The position numbers and the translations under genes were made by a program. A stretch of 64,000 nucleotides of DNA. Origin: Nymphaea colorata. Taxonomy: Eukaryota; Streptophyta; Magnoliopsida; Nymphaeales; Nymphaeaceae. The stretch spans positions 14,057,868-14,121,867 of the forward strand of contig NC_045150.1 of the NCBI RefSeq assembly GCF_008831285.2. The letters run 5' to 3'. Under the pieces are notes generated by a model, which was not told the origin of the DNA, searched no databases, and worked only from the letters and a program-made list of their open reading frames with translations. Shown piece by piece: positions 23,286-33,168 of this stretch; position 1 is the first letter of the stretch; each line of letters opens with the position of its first letter.

Positions 23286-23640
23286 TGGTTGAAGGGGTAC
23301 CTTTGTCCTTCCTTCCTTTCTTTCTCCTTTGGCAGCTTCTATGACAAGTAGTGAGATAGTTGGGTCTGCCACATGTTTTCATCATTCTTTTCTTTTTCCG
23401 GTTTTCCCTTACATGCTTCTCTAGGAACAATGGCAGAAACATGTGGTGGCTGGTGTGGGCTGGCTGCGAACAGCAACCCATTACAATTTGCTTTGAAACA
23501 ATGAATACATTCTACATTTATACAAAGAATTATAACTTACACAAACACCATCTTTTAGTGCATTTTATTTTCGCTCTAAGAAAGTGCGTCCAACGACTAT
23601 AGCTTATGTGAACAACATAATGTAAGTTGTTACTCTTCAT
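23286..23640. other. spacer upstream of the terpene synthase pseudogene
   Basis: An 80-codon plus frame (23,360-23,602) has no recognisable domain. A word near 23,530-23,570 (AACTTACACAAACACCATC) recurs at 24,150 upstream of the terpene synthase, so this is the left part of a duplicated promoter region. Confidence 0.4.
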
Positions 23641-23641
23641 T

Positions 23642-23710
23642 GAAATTCTCTAACCCTTATAGACACGCAATGTGCACTCGATTGCAGCTCTCTATAAGCT
23701 AGCAAACCAT
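23642..23710 (+). repeat. duplicated promoter segment of terpene synthase, upstream copy
   Basis: AAATTCTCTAACC, ACACGCAATG and GCAGCTC, a TATA-like TCTATAAG at 23,691, and then GCAAACCAT. The same series occurs at 24,192-24,262, immediately before the terpene synthase start. Confidence 0.7.
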
Positions 23711-23732
23711 GTTCATAATATTGTTGAAACAA

Positions 23733-24060
23733 CAAGTTGTACCACTTAAAGGTGAAGGGGTGCAATTACTCAAATACGTGCAAAAAATAAACATGGTTTT
23801 TGATAAAAATGGTTTTAAGTGGTGAACATTAGCTAATAAGTGTTGGATTATAATGCATATCAAAAACATGAAGAAATAATGCATTTGTTGAGATGGCAAG
23901 TTGAACCACTTAAAGGTGAAGGGGTGCAATTACTCAAATACTTGTAAAAAATAAACCATGTCTTTAATAAAAATGGTTTTAAGTGGCGAACATTAGCTAA
24001 TAAGTGTCGGATTATAATGCAAATCAAAAACATGAAGAAAGAATGCATTCTATCTATAAA
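23733..24060 (+). repeat. 164-bp tandem repeat, two copies
   Basis: The word CCACTTAAAGGTGAAGGGG begins near 23,742 and again near 23,906. Both units run through GGTTTTAAGTGG and ATTAGCTAATAAGTG to ATGAAGAAA. The units differ at only a few sites. They lie between the two copies of the promoter segment. Minus-strand frames of 76-79 codons across them come from the repeat and are not called. Confidence 0.85.
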
Positions 24061-24238
24061 ATAAATGTACCAAATAATTATGGCTTGGGCAAGTGTCATA
24101 GTTTAATGCTTTCTCTTTATATACAAAGAAAAAAAACATTAAACATTTATAGCTTACGCAAACACCATATTTTAAGAGATTGAACGTAATTAAAATTCTC
24201 TAACCATGATAAACACGCAATGCACACTCGGATGCAGC

Positions 24239-24248
24239 TCTATATAAA
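24239..24248 (+). promoter_or_regulatory. TATA box of terpene synthase pseudogene
   Basis: TCTATATAAAC lies about 85-90 bases before ATG 24,331, a normal distance for a plant gene with a short leader. It belongs to the duplicated promoter segment 24,192-24,262. Confidence 0.6.
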
Positions 24249-24330
24249 CTTGCAAACCAATCCTGAGCTAAATCATCCGAGAGGCAGTGAAAGCATTCAG
24301 CATTCAACAACAAATACACACACTGTTCTA

Positions 24331-25624
24331 ATGGCTGCTCATCTTGCTTCCCTTTCTACTCCTTTTGTTATTTCCCCCAAGTTTGCTCCTAATAGCAAGG
24401 CTGGGTTCAAGCCATGGAGCACCACCCTTGTGAGATGTGAGCCAAGGGCTGCGGTAGGTCTGCTGCTCAAAGGAGGCCTTCCAGATACCAGCCAAGTACA
24501 TGGAACTATGACTTCATCCAGTCCATTACCCAGTAATTTTCCATACCTTTGATCTGACTATTATTTTGTTTATTTTGGTATTATGATGTGATCCTAATTC
24601 AAAGACATGAAAATGAAAGCAGATCGAAACACAAAGGACCAGAGTTGAAGAATTGATAAGAGAAGTCCGACAACTTATAACATCTACAACTGAGCAAGTG
24701 GCTCAGTTGGAGCTCATCGATTCACTCGAACGTTTAGGTGTAGCCTATCACTTTGAGAGTGAGGTCAGGCGATCACTAGATGCCATATGCATGAGCACTA
24801 GAGGATTTGAGGACCTCTACTCTTCTTCACTTCGGTTCATAATTCTGAGGCAACATGGCTATAATGTTTCTGCAGGTTTACATATAAAGTATATAAACAT
24901 TCGTTAATTCCAAAATATTGACTCAAATCTTTCTTCTACTCTTCACATCATCACATTAGTATATTAGCTTCACTTTCTAATTGACTTGGTTGAAGCAAGG
25001 TGGCACTGTGCCCGGCAGACACCAAGGCTAGAGGAATATCTAAGCAACATCTGGGCAGCCATGACCGGCCCTATTCTCCTCCCTGCCTACTTCTTACTCT
25101 CCCAAAACATTGAGGAACAAGCAATCCGGAAGCTATTGTCTGAGTCGAACATCATCAACTTGTCATCGATGATAGTTCGTCTCTCGGCTGACCTCCAGAG
25201 ATCTGGGGTTAGTTTAGTGTATTTTCTGACTAGTATTAGCTTCCGAGTTGACAATGTTTTTGTTCTGTTTTTCTGTTTTGATTGGCTGATGATATTCTCT
25301 TTATATATTGAACACTTGATCAAAGGTGGGATTTGGGAGAGGGTCCAGATTTATATGAACGAGGCAAGGGTAGCGGAGGAGCAAGCATGGCAGCACATAA
25401 GGAACTTGCTAAGGGATGCATGGAGGAAGCTGAACAGGGAGCTGCTCTCTGCTCAGCAGCAGCAGCAACAGACCACCTTCTCTCGTTCCTTCATGAATGT
25501 GGCTCTCAACATTGCGAGGGTCTCCCAGTGCATGTACTACTATGAAGATGGCATCAGTGTCTTGGAGCATGAGTCCATGGACCGTATCTACTCTGTCATT
25601 GCCGAGCCCATCCAGACTGCCTAA
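24331..25624 (+). pseudogene. terpene synthase pseudogene (plastid-targeted type), central exons lost
   Basis: Exon 1 (24,331-24,532) encodes a Ser/Thr-rich, acid-poor leader (MAAHLASLSTPFVISPKFAP) typical of a plastid transit peptide. After a frameshift it carries RRPSRYQPSTW at 24,471-24,503, the RRX8W motif of the TPS-b/d type. Exon 2 (about 24,623-24,875) has LELIDSLERLGVAYHFE and RQHGYNVSA. The next exon-like block (24,985-25,207) has EARW, TPRLEEYLSNIW and SSMIVRLSADLQRSG, and the last (25,326-25,624) has YMNEARVAEEQAWQHIR to EPIQTA and a stop. The exons between RQHGYNVS and EARW, including DDxxD, are absent. The NSE/DTE site starts Ala-Asp instead of Asp-Asp. AATAAA at 25,715 could be the poly(A) signal. 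Intact relatives make monoterpenes from geranyl diphosphate in plastids. Confidence 0.92.
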
Positions 25625-25763
25625 GCAAGTCACCAGTGTCATTGTTTCCCACTCTATCAACCATGTTGGTGCCCATTAACCGAATCCTACTTATGATGCT
25701 ATGTATCATGATGTAATAAAATGGGTACATTAATAAATTAAATTCAGTACTCTCTCTCTCTCT

Positions 25764-25806
<43 letters not shown>

Positions 25807-26089
25807 ACATGTGTACACACATTCATAATTTTCTTTATATCTCTACACCTCATAAAGCATTTCTTCTGGTCATCTCTAAAGATTTGGAACCATCCTCCTT
25901 TAGACAAGCCGTTAGGCATCAATGTTGGTGTGATGCCGTGGCTACTGAATTTAAAGCACCAGAAGAGAATGAAACATGAGATTTGTTGCATACTCTAAAA
26001 AATGTAAAACCCATGGGGAATAAGTGGGTTTACTGAATTAAATACAATTCTAAAGCAAGTGCACAGAATGATCCAAGGCTTTCTTACCT
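25625..26089. other. terpene synthase 3' flank with (CT)n tract
   Basis: Holds a CT microsatellite at about 25,751-25,802 with one short interruption. No further gene is visible. Confidence 0.6.
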
Positions 26090-26420
26090 TGTTCCATGAA
26101 GTTAAAGAATCCTTCTCCCTTTTCCCAAGCTCAAGCCTTCAGCTGTCGTCTAGACCTTTGTCGCCCTTGTTGCTAGAAAAGGGCTTGCGACCTGCATCCT
26201 TGAGGGCCACCGGCAATAGTTCCAGCTTCCTCTAGAGGTTGATGAGATCGTCTTTGGCATTCAAGATGAGGCCGACCTTTTCTTTCAATAAACTGGTGAT
26301 GGCTTCCAAAATAACAGAAAGAGTGCTTCTGCAAGTACATCCATACTAACGCCAACCTCCCCTGTTTCTTGGTAGACGGGAAGAGCAGAGGAAAAGAATC
26401 AGAAGTGGAGAAATTAGGCA
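26090..26420 (-). pseudogene. CNL relic: CC-domain fragment of a resistance gene
   Basis: In the minus strand, frames reading ITSLLKEKVGLILNAKDDL and KLELLPVALKDAGRK align with the CC domain of CNL-1 (NLLKEMKDYILNAKDDLKKL, ILKIFQKAIKDADRV). The word TCTTTGGCATTCAAGATG is shared at the DNA level. A stop and frame changes interrupt it. NB-ARC does not follow. It is more diverged from CNL-1, -2 and -3 than they are from each other, so it is an older family member. The flank that follows also resembles CNL 5'-flank. Confidence 0.75.
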
Positions 26421-26800
26421 AATTAAGGAACAGATCAAACTTACAAAGGTGAGCAAGTGGGCATGCGCCCCTCTAATTAGATCCACTGCTGCCATGGTGG
26501 AGAGTACATAAATACAACAAGACTATTGACTTCTTTTAACTCAGAAAATTAAATTTCTCAAGTTGCTGAGTTTATGAGAGAATAAATGTTTAAGGGTCCA
26601 TTTGTTTGCCTCCAATCAGAAGCTTTACCGATTTCGACTACGGTGAGCCCCATATATTTTTTCTACTAAAAAAATCTGGGAAAAATGTCTCAATCCCAAT
26701 CTTCTACACTTCCCTTTTCTCACGTTTGCAGGTTTCTTTTTCTAGGGTTTTCATCTATCCTATTTTATTATGTAAAAAATTTGGATGCGTGATCTTGTTT
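26421..26800 (-). repeat. decayed CNL 5'-flank
   Basis: Contains a GAGCAAGTGGGCATGC stretch followed by a TAGATCCACTGCTGCC-like word and, further on, AAATCTGGGAAAAATG ... CTTCTACA, in the same order as the flank of CNL-1 (19,690-20,150). This supports the CC fragment next to it as a true gene remnant. Confidence 0.55.
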
Positions 26801-27374
26801 TTCTTTTCTTTTCTCAAAATCACAAAGCTTATTTAGATACCAGGCTTGGGCAATTTATGGGTCTTGCACCAAGGACTGGATAATAAGATACAACTCTAAC
26901 CTTCTGCCCAAAATTGCTGACCCAAGATGAGAACGGGAGAGAGGAATGGATATGTTAATTACTGGATGTTAAAAATATTTTCTTCCCATACAACCTAACT
27001 TTTAACATATTGTCTTAAAATTAAGTAATTTGGTATATATCCAATTGGATAGTAAATTCAAAATAAAACAAAGCTGAATTTATATATCTAAATCCAAATT
27101 TAAATATCTGAGTCCAATGCATAGTTAAAATCGGAGTTTGAATATACATCAAATCCAAAGTTATTACAACTAAAAATGTTCTCAAAGTTCTAGATCTAGA
27201 CCTGGTTCAAAGTAATTGTGTTTTCATATACAACAACCATCTTTTATATTTTTATGATGTAATCTTATCACCCATTGTTTCCACAACAATTTAAGAGCAA
27301 CAAGTATTTCCTAATCAACGTTCTAATAGTTTGAAAATTCTTAGAAGGTGTAATCACCCCATGTTTTCTAAAAT
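26801..27374. other. AT-rich spacer
   Basis: Segment 27,040-27,190 has AAATCCAAATT-like words of the decayed miniature elements. No gene is seen. Confidence 0.45.
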
Positions 27375-27800
27375 TCAATATTTATCATTTTTCAAACATT
27401 TCATGATAGCAACTGCCTTGGCCCCTGTCTCACTTCCAACTGTATAGCAAACATGGCCACACACCCACCAAATGGGTGTCGCTTGCAAAAATACACCCTC
27501 CATCGCCACCGTCTCCACTAGGAGTGGACAAATCCTGCATTTCTTCACCACTCGCACTGCCCAGTTCTTTCTCTTCACCATGTCTTCCAAGGTTATCTGA
27601 AGATCTCGGACATGAAAAGGACCTGAGGCAGAAGATGAAATTTTAGAAGTGCCGCAGCTGTTGTCGCAGGGGGGCATTCCAGGCGTGACTTTCTCTGGAG
27701 CGCGTTTTTTACTGGAGACGATCCAGAGGTCGAGTAAGGTGGCATTGGATTCGGGCACGTGTTTAGTATTTTTTATCCAATTTTCAGATTTTTTGGACAA
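27375..27800 (-). CDS. hypothetical open frame, 141 codons
   Basis: One of the longest uninterrupted minus-strand frames outside the known genes. The translation is rich in Lys, Val and Cys (for example VVKKCRICPLLVETVAM). I recognise no domain, signal peptide or membrane segment. It lies directly upstream of the copia relic, in the place where that element's missing 5' part would be, but on the opposite strand. It may be chance or part of an unrecognised gene. Confidence 0.2.
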   Translation of the reverse strand: MSKKSENWIKNTKHVPESNATLLDLWIVSSKKRAPEKVTPGMPPCDNSCGTSKISSSASGPFHVRDLQITLEDMVKRKNWAVRVVKKCRICPLLVETVAMEGVFLQATPIWWVCGHVCYTVGSETGAKAVAIMKCLKNDKY

Positions 27801-27924
27801 TCCTGTGAAGAGATACGGAATTTACAAGTGCCACAGTTTGCTAAAGGTCCATATGACCTCCTGCTACAGAGAGACTCGTCTGCGACCCAGACTGTCTTCA
27901 GCTGGGAATCCGCAGTGCCAATAT

Positions 27925-28320
27925 CATGGCCGACGCTGCTAGCTCAAATCAAAGAGATCATTCAAGGGAGCCAAGTCCACCGAGCATAATACCCAGAAAA
28001 TTACCTCCACCCTACTCAATGGTGCTAACTATTTGAGTTGGGCGAAGGCTGCTCGCTTGGTTCCTATTGGAACATCAAAGGCATGATATATTAACGGGAA
28101 AACCAAAGCTCCAGCCACTACTGTTCCCAACCATCCATAGCAAATCTGTTTACATATCAGGATACCGCACACGGAATATGGGAGGCTCTAAAAGAACTTT
28201 ACAGTGAGCAAAATAATCTTGCTCAAGTACACCAGATACAATGCGAGATTGCCGATCTCACCCTCCATGACCAAGATCCAATCGAGTTCCAAACTCTAGC
28301 ATAGAAGGAAAAATTCCTCT
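27925..28320 (+). pseudogene. copia gag N-terminal fragment
   Basis: Starts MADAASSNQRDHSREP. A frame change then gives STLLNGANYLSWAKAARL (the copia gag signature of Asn-Tyr-x-x-Trp) and, after a further change and stops, AHGIWEALKELYSEQNN and QIQCEIADLTLHDQDPIEF. A TAG follows at the Leu-Ala codons near 28,300. The rest of gag, including any zinc knuckle, is missing. Confidence 0.8.
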
Positions 28321-28339
28321 TGAACTCCTTCTCAATAAG

Positions 28340-28774
28340 CCACTGTCACTTAAACACCACAAGGTATTTGGGTGCAAATGTTTTGTACTTGTGCAAGAAA
28401 GATTTAGAAATAAATTCCAGCGACATGTGATTAAGTGTATATTCTTAGGATACTCAAGCAAGAAGTGAGGTTATCTCTGTTTTGACCCTCTCTCTAAACG
28501 CATGATTGTATCTCAGGATGTAAAATTCTATGAAAATCAACATTTCTCTGACTGCAGCATACAGGGGGAGGCAAATAACAGAAACTCTGTAGAAAATAGT
28601 GCTGATGATACTCCACGTCCGCTGGCTGACATCTTCGCAAGTCAAACGACTACATGCCAACCAGGGATTGCCCACTTTCCCAGTAATGACAGCAGCCTTG
28701 AAAACACTATTTTGGAGGAAGACAAACCACCTACCAATGTCGAATCTCAACCAGGCGTAAGATGTTCCTCTTGA
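28340..28774 (+). pseudogene. copia integrase C-terminal fragment
   Basis: Reads VFGCKCFVLVQERFRNKF, KCIFLGYSSKK, stop, GYLCFDPLSKRMIVSQDVKF, which is the conserved end of the copia integrase region. The tail that follows is a variable Ser/Asp/Glu-rich linker ending at a TGA. It joins the gag fragment directly, marking one large internal deletion. Confidence 0.8.
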
Positions 28775-28889
28775 GTGACTCGGCCTCCATCCAAGTTAAG
28801 TGATTACTATACTTACCCATTGGAAGTCTTTGTTCACGAGACAATTATCTCTCTTTTGAAGTTCTCTCGCATAATTACAAGTCATACAT

Positions 28890-30442
28890 CTTTGTTATTT
28901 ATGGTCATCAAGAGCCAAGAAACTTTAATGAAGCTAGTGCAGACTTACGGTGGAGGGCAGCTATGGAAAAAGAAATCAAGGTGCTTGAAAAGAACTATAC
29001 TTGGGTTCTTGTTCCTCTACCAGACGAAAAGAAACTGGTAGGTTGTAAATGGATCTATAAAATAAAGTTCAAGAGCAATGGAGAAGTGGAGCGATATAAG
29101 GCTCGCCTCGTTGCAAAGGGCTTCACCGAGACAGAAGGAATAGATTACAATGAAACCTTTGCCCCGGTAGAAAAAATGAACACGGGGAGAACTCTTCTTG
29201 CACTTGCATCTACAAAAAGGTGGAATCTTCTCTAACTTTATGTAAAAAATGCATTTCTTCATGGTGAATTGGAACAAGAGGTCTACATGGAAGTACCGCA
29301 AGGAGTTAACTGCCGATCTGGACATGTTTGCAAACTAAGGAAAACTCTTTATGGATTGAAGCAATCACCTCATGCTTGGTTTGCTCATCTAAAGACAACA
29401 CTCATCAATTATGGACTTCAGCAAAGCTCTACCGATTACACCATGTTCACATTCACCAGAAAATTCAAGGTAACCATCTTGCTTGTGTATGGGGATGATA
29501 TCATACTTACTGGAGACGACTTTGAGATCATGTAGGCTATAAAAAAACATTTAAATAGTGAGTTTGAAATCAAAGATCTTGGACTGTTGCAATACTTCCT
29601 TGGAATAGAAGTGGCTCACTCTAAAAAACGAGTATTTATATGTCAACGCAAATACACGATTGATCTCTTGAAAGATACTGGATATCTAGGCACCAAACCT
29701 GCTAACACTCCCGTTGAGATGAACTGCAAGCTAAGGAAAGAAGATGGTGATATTTTCAAAAACAAAGAAAGTTTCCAAAAACTAGTTGGAAAACTTATAT
29801 ATTTGACAGTCATGCAGCCTGACATTATGTATGCTGTCAGTGTCATTAGCCAATTCATGCACCAACCAAGATCCCATCATGTTGAGGCAGCTCACCGGAT
29901 TTTGAGGTACTTAAAGGGGACATTGGGAAAGGGAATCCTAATGAGACGCGACCAATATCCTCACATTACTGGCTATTGTGATGCGGACTGGGCTGGGGAC
30001 CCAAATGACAAATGGTCAGCATCAGGTCACTGCACGTTTCTTGTAAGAAATTTGATCACTTGACGAAGTAAAAAGCAAGCCGTAGTAGCCCGGTCCAGCG
30101 CAGAGGCAGAATACCAACCCATGGCCATATGAACGTGTGAATTAATTTGGCTTAAGTCCCTCCTTAAGGATATGAGGTCGAAACTCACTCCCCAATGGAA
30201 CTTAAGTGCGACAACATGGCTGCTATTCATATTGGCATGAATCCCATATTTCATGAACGAACAAAACATATCGAAGTCGACTGTCATTTCGTTCGAGAAA
30301 AAATTCAAGATGGTATCATTGCAACTTCTCATGTTAGAAGCGAAAACCAGCTCACCGACATCTTGACAAAAAGTCTTGGGAAAGAAAAGCACAGGATGAT
30401 TATGGACAAGTTGGGGCAGACTGATGTCTGCCTACCAACTTG
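28890..30442 (+). pseudogene. copia reverse transcriptase and RNase H, several stops
   Basis: Reverse transcriptase from SYLLLV-like sequence through WVLVPLPDEKKLVGCKWIYK, RYKARLVAKGF, NETFAPVEKM, VKNAFLHGELEQEVYMEVPQ and LYGLKQSPHAW to LLVYGDDIILTGDD. The catalytic box is Tyr-Gly-Asp-Asp; copia elements normally have Tyr-Val-Asp-Asp. RNase H follows with YCDADWAGDPNDKWSASGHC, SSAEAEY and ILTKSL. Stops lie near 29,234 (TAA), 29,533 (TAG for an expected Gln), 30,061 (TGA for an expected Trp) and about 30,130 (TGA). The enzyme would copy element RNA into DNA in the cytoplasmic particle. Confidence 0.93.
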
Positions 30443-30452
30443 ACGGGGAGTT
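30441..30452 (+). promoter_or_regulatory. polypurine tract of the copia relic
   Basis: TGACGGGGAGTT just before the LTR start TGTTAGCACA. The purine run is short but correctly placed after the end of RNase H. Confidence 0.6.
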
Positions 30453-30836
30453 TGTTAGCACATTTGGAAGGGATCTCTGTCACCATCTCCTCCTTGGAAA
30501 GAAATCCGCAGCAGCTAACGTTCATCTCCTTCTTGCAAAGACATCCTCACCAGCTAACGGTTGATCATATCTTTGGAAAGAGGAGCAACAAAACGAGAAT
30601 CTCATCAGTATCATCATACCAATCTCGTCATACCTCTTTAACCTGTTGCCTTTTTTCTCTGTAACTCCCTGATTTCCAGGGATCTTAAACGGTTGGGATA
30701 TGTAAGGCAAGAAGGGGCTGTAACTCTTTATAAGGAGATCATTCATACGGCATTGGTAAGAAAAAATAAGAGAGACAAAAAACAGAGCTTTCTCTGTTTT
30801 CGTGGATGTAGGCTATTAACGCCGAACCACGTTACA
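30453..30836 (+). repeat. 3' LTR of the copia relic
   Basis: Begins TGTTAGCACATTTGG and ends near CCACGTTACA, giving TG...CA ends and about 384 bases. It includes a TATA-like TTTATAAGG at 30,727 and the CGAACCACGTTA word common near the end of copia LTRs. The right end is inferred, because no second LTR remains for comparison. Confidence 0.7.
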
Positions 30837-31714
30837 TTTGAGCTGTCCCGTTTTTCTTCCTGCCTTCCTTCCATGAAATTTAAGACCTTCTCCTTCATGG
30901 CCTCAATTGCCTCCTTTCTGCCAATGTATCCAATCTCCATAATACAATCTAAACAGCCAATTTCAAGCCCTCGTCTTCCGAATCCAAGGCCTTTATGATC
31001 TTGGGGAGCCCCCTGCTTTGGTGGATCTCATTGACAAAGAGGCTTTTGATGGCGATGATCAAGCTATGGAGGACTCTGAGGCCGTCGGCGGAGCCCAATT
31101 CCACCAAGGCAGTCACCATCGGGCTTATCACCACCTGACCCACGAACACATCCTTGTTGAACCTAACCAGAGCCGCCATGGTGAAGGCACAGTTCTCCCT
31201 GACCCACCTGGACGCCTTCCTGTCGCACATGACCGAGTCGAGCACGAAAAAAGCCCAGGACCTCAGCACTGCATCCTGGAGACCCGGGCCTCAAAGACCG
31301 ACAGCAGCCCGACGACCTTCACCTCCTCCTCATCCTCACTGAGCAGCAACTTCACCAGCTTCTCGATGCTCTTCCAGTCGATCCACGCCTGAATCTCTGA
31401 CTCATTCAGGTCGGCGACACACACGATATCACTGCCGAAGATGTGGCCCCTGATGAAGGAACTGATGATGGTGAGGTAGGAGCGGGGGAGCTGGTTGTCC
31501 ACCTAGGAGCGGAGGCTGCAAAGGTGGTGGGTGAGGTCAGCAAGCTTGGGGTCCTTGAACTTGGAGGCGAGGTCTGTCTGGAGGTGGAGGAGGGCCTTGA
31601 TGGCGCTGCCCTACTCCTCCTTCTGCTTCCGCCGACAGTGGGAGACTCCTGTATCCACCGGGATGCCTCCTTCAGCGCATTGCTCTCGTGCTCCTCCTCC
31701 CCACCGCCTTCCAT
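30837..31714 (-). pseudogene. ARM-repeat (armadillo-like) protein pseudogene
   Basis: Starts at ATG 31,714 with a Glu-rich N-terminus and KEASRWIQES. After frame changes it reads ALLHLQTDLASKFKDPKLAD, then [58 protein letters not shown] and [20 protein letters not shown], and after another frame break MEIGYIGRKEAIEAM. Repeated helical Leu-rich units with this spacing fit a plant ARM-repeat protein, often a scaffold or E3-associated protein. I count at least three frame changes and in-frame stops, so it is broken. It is GC-richer than its surroundings and shows no introns, so a retroposed copy is possible. The copia 3' LTR abuts its 3' end. Confidence 0.65.
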
Positions 31715-33101
31715 GGTGCTGCCGTTGCAGACAGTGACCGTGGCCCCCCTGATGCCTCCCCATGCTTGATCATCACTTCCCTCTCCCTTCCTCTCTCTCC
31801 ATCTTCTCTGCCTTCCTACCTTGCGTCGGTCCCAAGTCCCAACAACTAGTCCTTCCTGAGAGAGAGAAAAAAGAAAGGGAGGACGGGACCGAATGGTCCA
31901 AGATTGAGAAGAGTGAGGTTGGTATTTCCTTCATCTACATCCCCCACGCCTCCGCTGACTCCTCCTCCATGGGCTTTTGATTATCAGAACAGCCTTTTCA
32001 TTATCTGATCATCACCTAGAGAGAGCAAATATTACAAAAGTTTGCTCCTATTCTTAGAGAGAGAGAGAGAAATATTATTACAAAACTTTGGTCATATAGA
32101 GGGAGAAAGAGTTAGAAAGAGAAAGGGGGCCTATGATATCACCACATTAGTCGCTTCAAGAACCACAACTCTCAACCCCATTAGTAGTTTGAGAGAGAAT
32201 TTGTAGTTTGATTTATCTTTCCCGAAGCATCCAAGTGCATGAATATCATATGCTCAAGGAATTTATAGTGGAAACTTTTGGTTATTGATATATAGCAGAG
32301 AAGTTAAAGATGTTAACTCAGACTTTTTTGGTTTTGCAACCATGGTAGCTCATTTGATGATAAAATCCACTTCTTTTTCTAAAGTCGTTTGAACTAATGG
32401 GATGATTAACAGCAGACCAAGAAGGGCAAGCAACCCTCCCTTTGTATATAAAGCACTTATGAACAGTTTACTTCTTAGATGAATTTGATATGGCCATTTT
32501 ATAAGTGAGAAGGCTTTCATACAAATTATCAATACCTTGATTTATAGGATCAGATATGGAATTATTTCAATACAACAGATTTTAATGGCAATTTTATTTG
32601 CTCCAGTATTCGATCGAATCCTTGACAGAATCTCCTTCCTCATTTGGATCTACATCTGAGTGTTCTTGCTTTATCATATTACAACTGTTGACATCCCTTT
32701 CAAATGTGTTTCGAACATTTCCCTGAGCCCAAGTCGCGTTAGTGGTGGTATGGATTCAGGCATAGGTTTGGGTACGTGGGTAGGGAGGACACAACAATTT
32801 GAAAAGAAATGATAATTTGTTATTAATTTGCTAGTTTTAAATGTTTAAGATTTGGTGTTTTGCTTGGGGTGTAGCTGGAAGCCCCTCCCACTTTCCTCCT
32901 GCCCCACAGTTTGGGACTTCTTTGTGACTTAAGTGTAAAGCAAGACACCCATCAACTAAGCATCACACACCCACCATTTGTAGTTCAGGTGAATAGCACT
33001 CATGAGAATCGTGAAAGCAGATTTTTTTTTGTCGCAAGGGCCAATTATAGTTTCAAAATTTTAAGGGGGGCTGAAATAAAAATTTTAAAATTATATATAT
33101 G

Positions 33102-33104
<3 letters not shown>
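31715..33104. other. spacer, no gene recognised
   Basis: The first 250 bases are CT/GA-rich and could be the former leader of the ARM-like gene. Short GA tracts occur near 31,860 and 32,060. No other coding or RNA signal is seen. Confidence 0.45.

Positions 33105-33166
<62 letters not shown>
33105..33166. repeat. compound (CA)n(TA)n microsatellite
   Basis: About 17 CA units followed directly by about 14 TA units. A likely polymorphic marker. Confidence 0.95.

Positions 33167-33168
<2 letters not shown>

Larger units (their letters stand above)
27925..30836 (+). mobile_element. Ty1/copia LTR retrotransposon relic, 5' LTR missing and internally deleted
   Basis: Order: gag N-terminus (27,925-28,320), a jump to the end of integrase (28,340-28,774), reverse transcriptase, RNase H (to 30,442), a short purine-rich stretch and a 3' LTR (30,453-30,836). 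I could find no 5' LTR or primer site left of gag. Protease and the integrase core are absent. The gag-integrase-RT order is that of Ty1/copia. Several stops break the frames, so it is dead. Confidence 0.92.

Noticed and set aside
23699-24099. Two similar minus-strand frames of 76 and 79 codons as a gene pair
   Set aside because: They are the two units of the 164-bp tandem repeat read in a chance frame and contain no known motif.
24986-25624. The 212-codon frame as a single terpene synthase exon
   Set aside because: Residues 75-112 or so (LVYFLTSISF onward) are hydrophobic intron translation between a GT donor at 25,208 and an AG acceptor at 25,324. Homology resumes only afterwards.
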